A stretch of DNA of 6,148 nucleotides from Parcubacteria group bacterium. GTDB taxonomy: Bacteria > Patescibacteriota > Minisyncoccia > SW-4-49-11. The position numbers and the translations under genes are program-made. Shown piece after piece: positions 5,084 to 6,148 of this stretch; position 1 is the first letter of the stretch, and the number at the start of each line of letters is the position of its first letter. The notes beneath the pieces are model-generated. The model was given only the letters and a program-made list of their open reading frames with translations, was not told where the DNA came from and did no database searches. The DNA is taken from the NCBI GenBank assembly GCA_003565105.1, contig PXDG01000123.1, positions 1-6,148 on the forward strand, in the 5' to 3' direction.

Positions 5084-6148
5084 TTATTGAATGGGAATGG
5101 AGATTCTTTCCAGAGATTGCGAGTCTTGGAGTTTTTTCTGAGTGAATGCATTGACGTAGACAAATACTAAGCGATTCGTAAATCCTTCAGTAGTGTGATT
5201 TTCTCGGATTACAGGAGCGTATTTATAGGCAAAATGAGAAATAAGGGTATAAGATTCTTCCATAAATCGTACAGAATGGATCATTGATGCTAAATTCTCT
5301 CGATAATAGTACAAGCCATTCCGTTTGATCCAGGAACGATGAGTAGAGGTGTATTCACTTAATACAGGGGTTGAGTGAGCCATTGCCATTAATAGAGGGT
5401 ATTTATCTTCATTGGAAGCCGCGGTATCAATGAAGTATCGGGCGTTGGCAATAATTTCTCGCTCGGTTTGTCCAGAGACTCCTCCAATGAAATGAATAGT
5501 TTCAGCTGTAAATTCTGCTTTAATTTCGGGAGAGACACTTCCCATTATAACAATGGGCCATAAGAGTTTGTTTTTTTTGAGACTAATAAGCATTAAGCGA
5601 AGAGTCTTTTGGTCGTTTTTGTGATGGGAGTGAAGGAGTATATATTGTCTACGAGATAAATTCCAGGTCTTTATACTTCCATTTTGTCGTGTGAGATGAA
5701 TATCTAATGGTGTTTCTAAGAGGTGGACAGGTTTAGTAGTATGCTGTATAAAAAACTCTCGTAATTCAGTTCTGTCTACAATAATTTCATTTGCGAAGCG
5801 ACTTACGATCTGAATTCTTCTGAATAGCGTCCATTGTTCGAACCTATTTTTTTTGCTTGTATGATAGTGATTGATAGAAATAAATAAGCGAACTTTGGGA
5901 CGAAAAATAGACAGTAAGGCAACCAATAGTGCTTGATTTAAAGACATTATATGTACAACATCAAGATTAGGAATAGTGAGGAGGGTTCGAAAGGTTGCCC
6001 AAGCTGATGATTTAGTAGGATGCAGAGAAATACCTTGATAGGAGTCAAGATCAGAGTACTCAGGGTCAGTGAGTACATGAACGCTATGGTTACGTTTGGT
6101 GAGTTCTAGAGCTGTTAATTCGACTTGATACTCAAGTCTATCACTCGA
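5084..6148 (-). CDS. Glycosyltransferase, GT-B fold (GT4-like), N-terminus beyond window
   Basis: The frame is open from TAA 5084-5086 to the right edge, giving 354 visible residues. The first Met codon in the window (5945-5947) is internal: upstream residues SSDRLEYQVELTALELTKRN and HSVHVLTDPE form the first helix and strand of the acceptor-side Rossmann domain, followed by IPNLDVVHIMSLNQALLVAL. The donor-side domain starts near visible residue 165. It contains WPIVIMGS (about 197-204), a loop IHFIGGVSGQTEREIIANAR (about 218-237) typical of 'xxFxGxVxxxexxxLlxxA', then FIDTAASNEDKYPLLMAMAHSTPVLS, equivalent to the usual 'xxPSxxEgfgLvllEAMAxGxPVia'. The second Glu of the EX7E donor-binding motif is Met254 here, and the usual GRL-xxxKG block reads HSHHKNDQKT, so the donor site is unusual. 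It probably transfers sugar to a surface polysaccharide or glycoconjugate, or acts as a degenerate partner; substrate is not inferable. It is upstream of, and co-directional with, gatC. Confidence 0.78.
   Translation of the reverse strand, partial: SSDRLEYQVELTALELTKRNHSVHVLTDPEYSDLDSYQGISLHPTKSSAWATFRTLLTIPNLDVVHIMSLNQALLVALLSIFRPKVRLFISINHYHTSKKNRFEQWTLFRRIQIVSRFANEIIVDRTELREFFIQHTTKPVHLLETPLDIHLTRQNGSIKTWNLSRRQYILLHSHHKNDQKTLRLMLISLKKNKLLWPIVIMGSVSPEIKAEFTAETIHFIGGVSGQTEREIIANARYFIDTAASNEDKYPLLMAMAHSTPVLSEYTSTHRSWIKRNGLYYYRENLASMIHSVRFMEESYTLISHFAYKYAPVIRENHTTEGFTNRLVFVYVNAFTQKKLQDSQSLERISIPIQ

Noticed and set aside
5084..5947. Glycosyltransferase starting at the Met codon 5945-5947.
   Set aside because: The frame continues open to the window edge and the upstream residues complete the N-terminal Rossmann-like domain, so that Met is internal.
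1..6148. TGA=Gly code of Gracilibacteria/Absconditabacteria.
   Set aside because: GatA, GatC, both pilins, the HEPN-like gene and the glycosyltransferase contain no in-frame TGA, and the GatA glycine codons I read are all GGN.

Overview
This window is about 38% GC by eye and densely packed, with small intergenic gaps. It reads as a chromosomal segment from a bacterium that uses the standard genetic code. The glutamine amidotransferase subunits, the two minor-pilin-like proteins and the membrane-anchored hypothetical protein all look like proteins I associate with Patescibacteria (CPR), Parcubacteria-like lineages in particular. That assignment is recognition from memory, not a search. Roughly 1,800 codons on the minus strand contain no in-frame TGA, so the TGA=Gly code of Gracilibacteria/Absconditabacteria can be set aside. 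Every minus-strand gene stops with TAA, and none of the five visible start codons has a Shine-Dalgarno sequence.

Layout, left to right. A plus-strand gene enters from the left edge and ends at TGA 210-212. It is followed by a 248-bp convergent intergenic region that holds a GC-rich foldable element (260-322) and a long bidirectional intrinsic terminator (354-394). Everything to the right is on the minus strand. In transcription order from the right edge these are: a glycosyltransferase fragment (5084 to beyond 6148); a gatC-gatA-hypothetical operon (4990 to 2726) with its own promoter; and a two-gene minor pilin operon (2600 to 461) with its own extended -10 promoter, ending at the shared terminator.

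The standout is the pilin operon. Two consecutive, overlapping genes each encode a type IV pilin/type II pseudopilin-like N-terminus joined to a C-terminal concanavalin A-like/LamG-like module. One has the canonical Glu at mature position 5 (PilW/GspJ-like). The other lacks it (PilX/GspK-like), as expected of a subunit at the extreme tip. The simplest reading is a pilus-tip complex carrying two related lectin-like adhesion modules, comparable in principle to the modular pilins of Streptococcus sanguinis. In a presumed episymbiont this would be a candidate device for recognising host or surface glycans.

GatC and GatA belong to the GatCAB amidotransferase that converts mischarged Glu-tRNA(Gln) (and Asp-tRNA(Asn)) to the correct amidated species; gatB is not in the window. 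The gene behind gatA encodes a one-pass membrane protein whose cytoplasmic part carries an RNxxxH motif resembling HEPN-domain ribonucleases. The glycosyltransferase has a GT-B fold layout but a degenerate donor-site motif.
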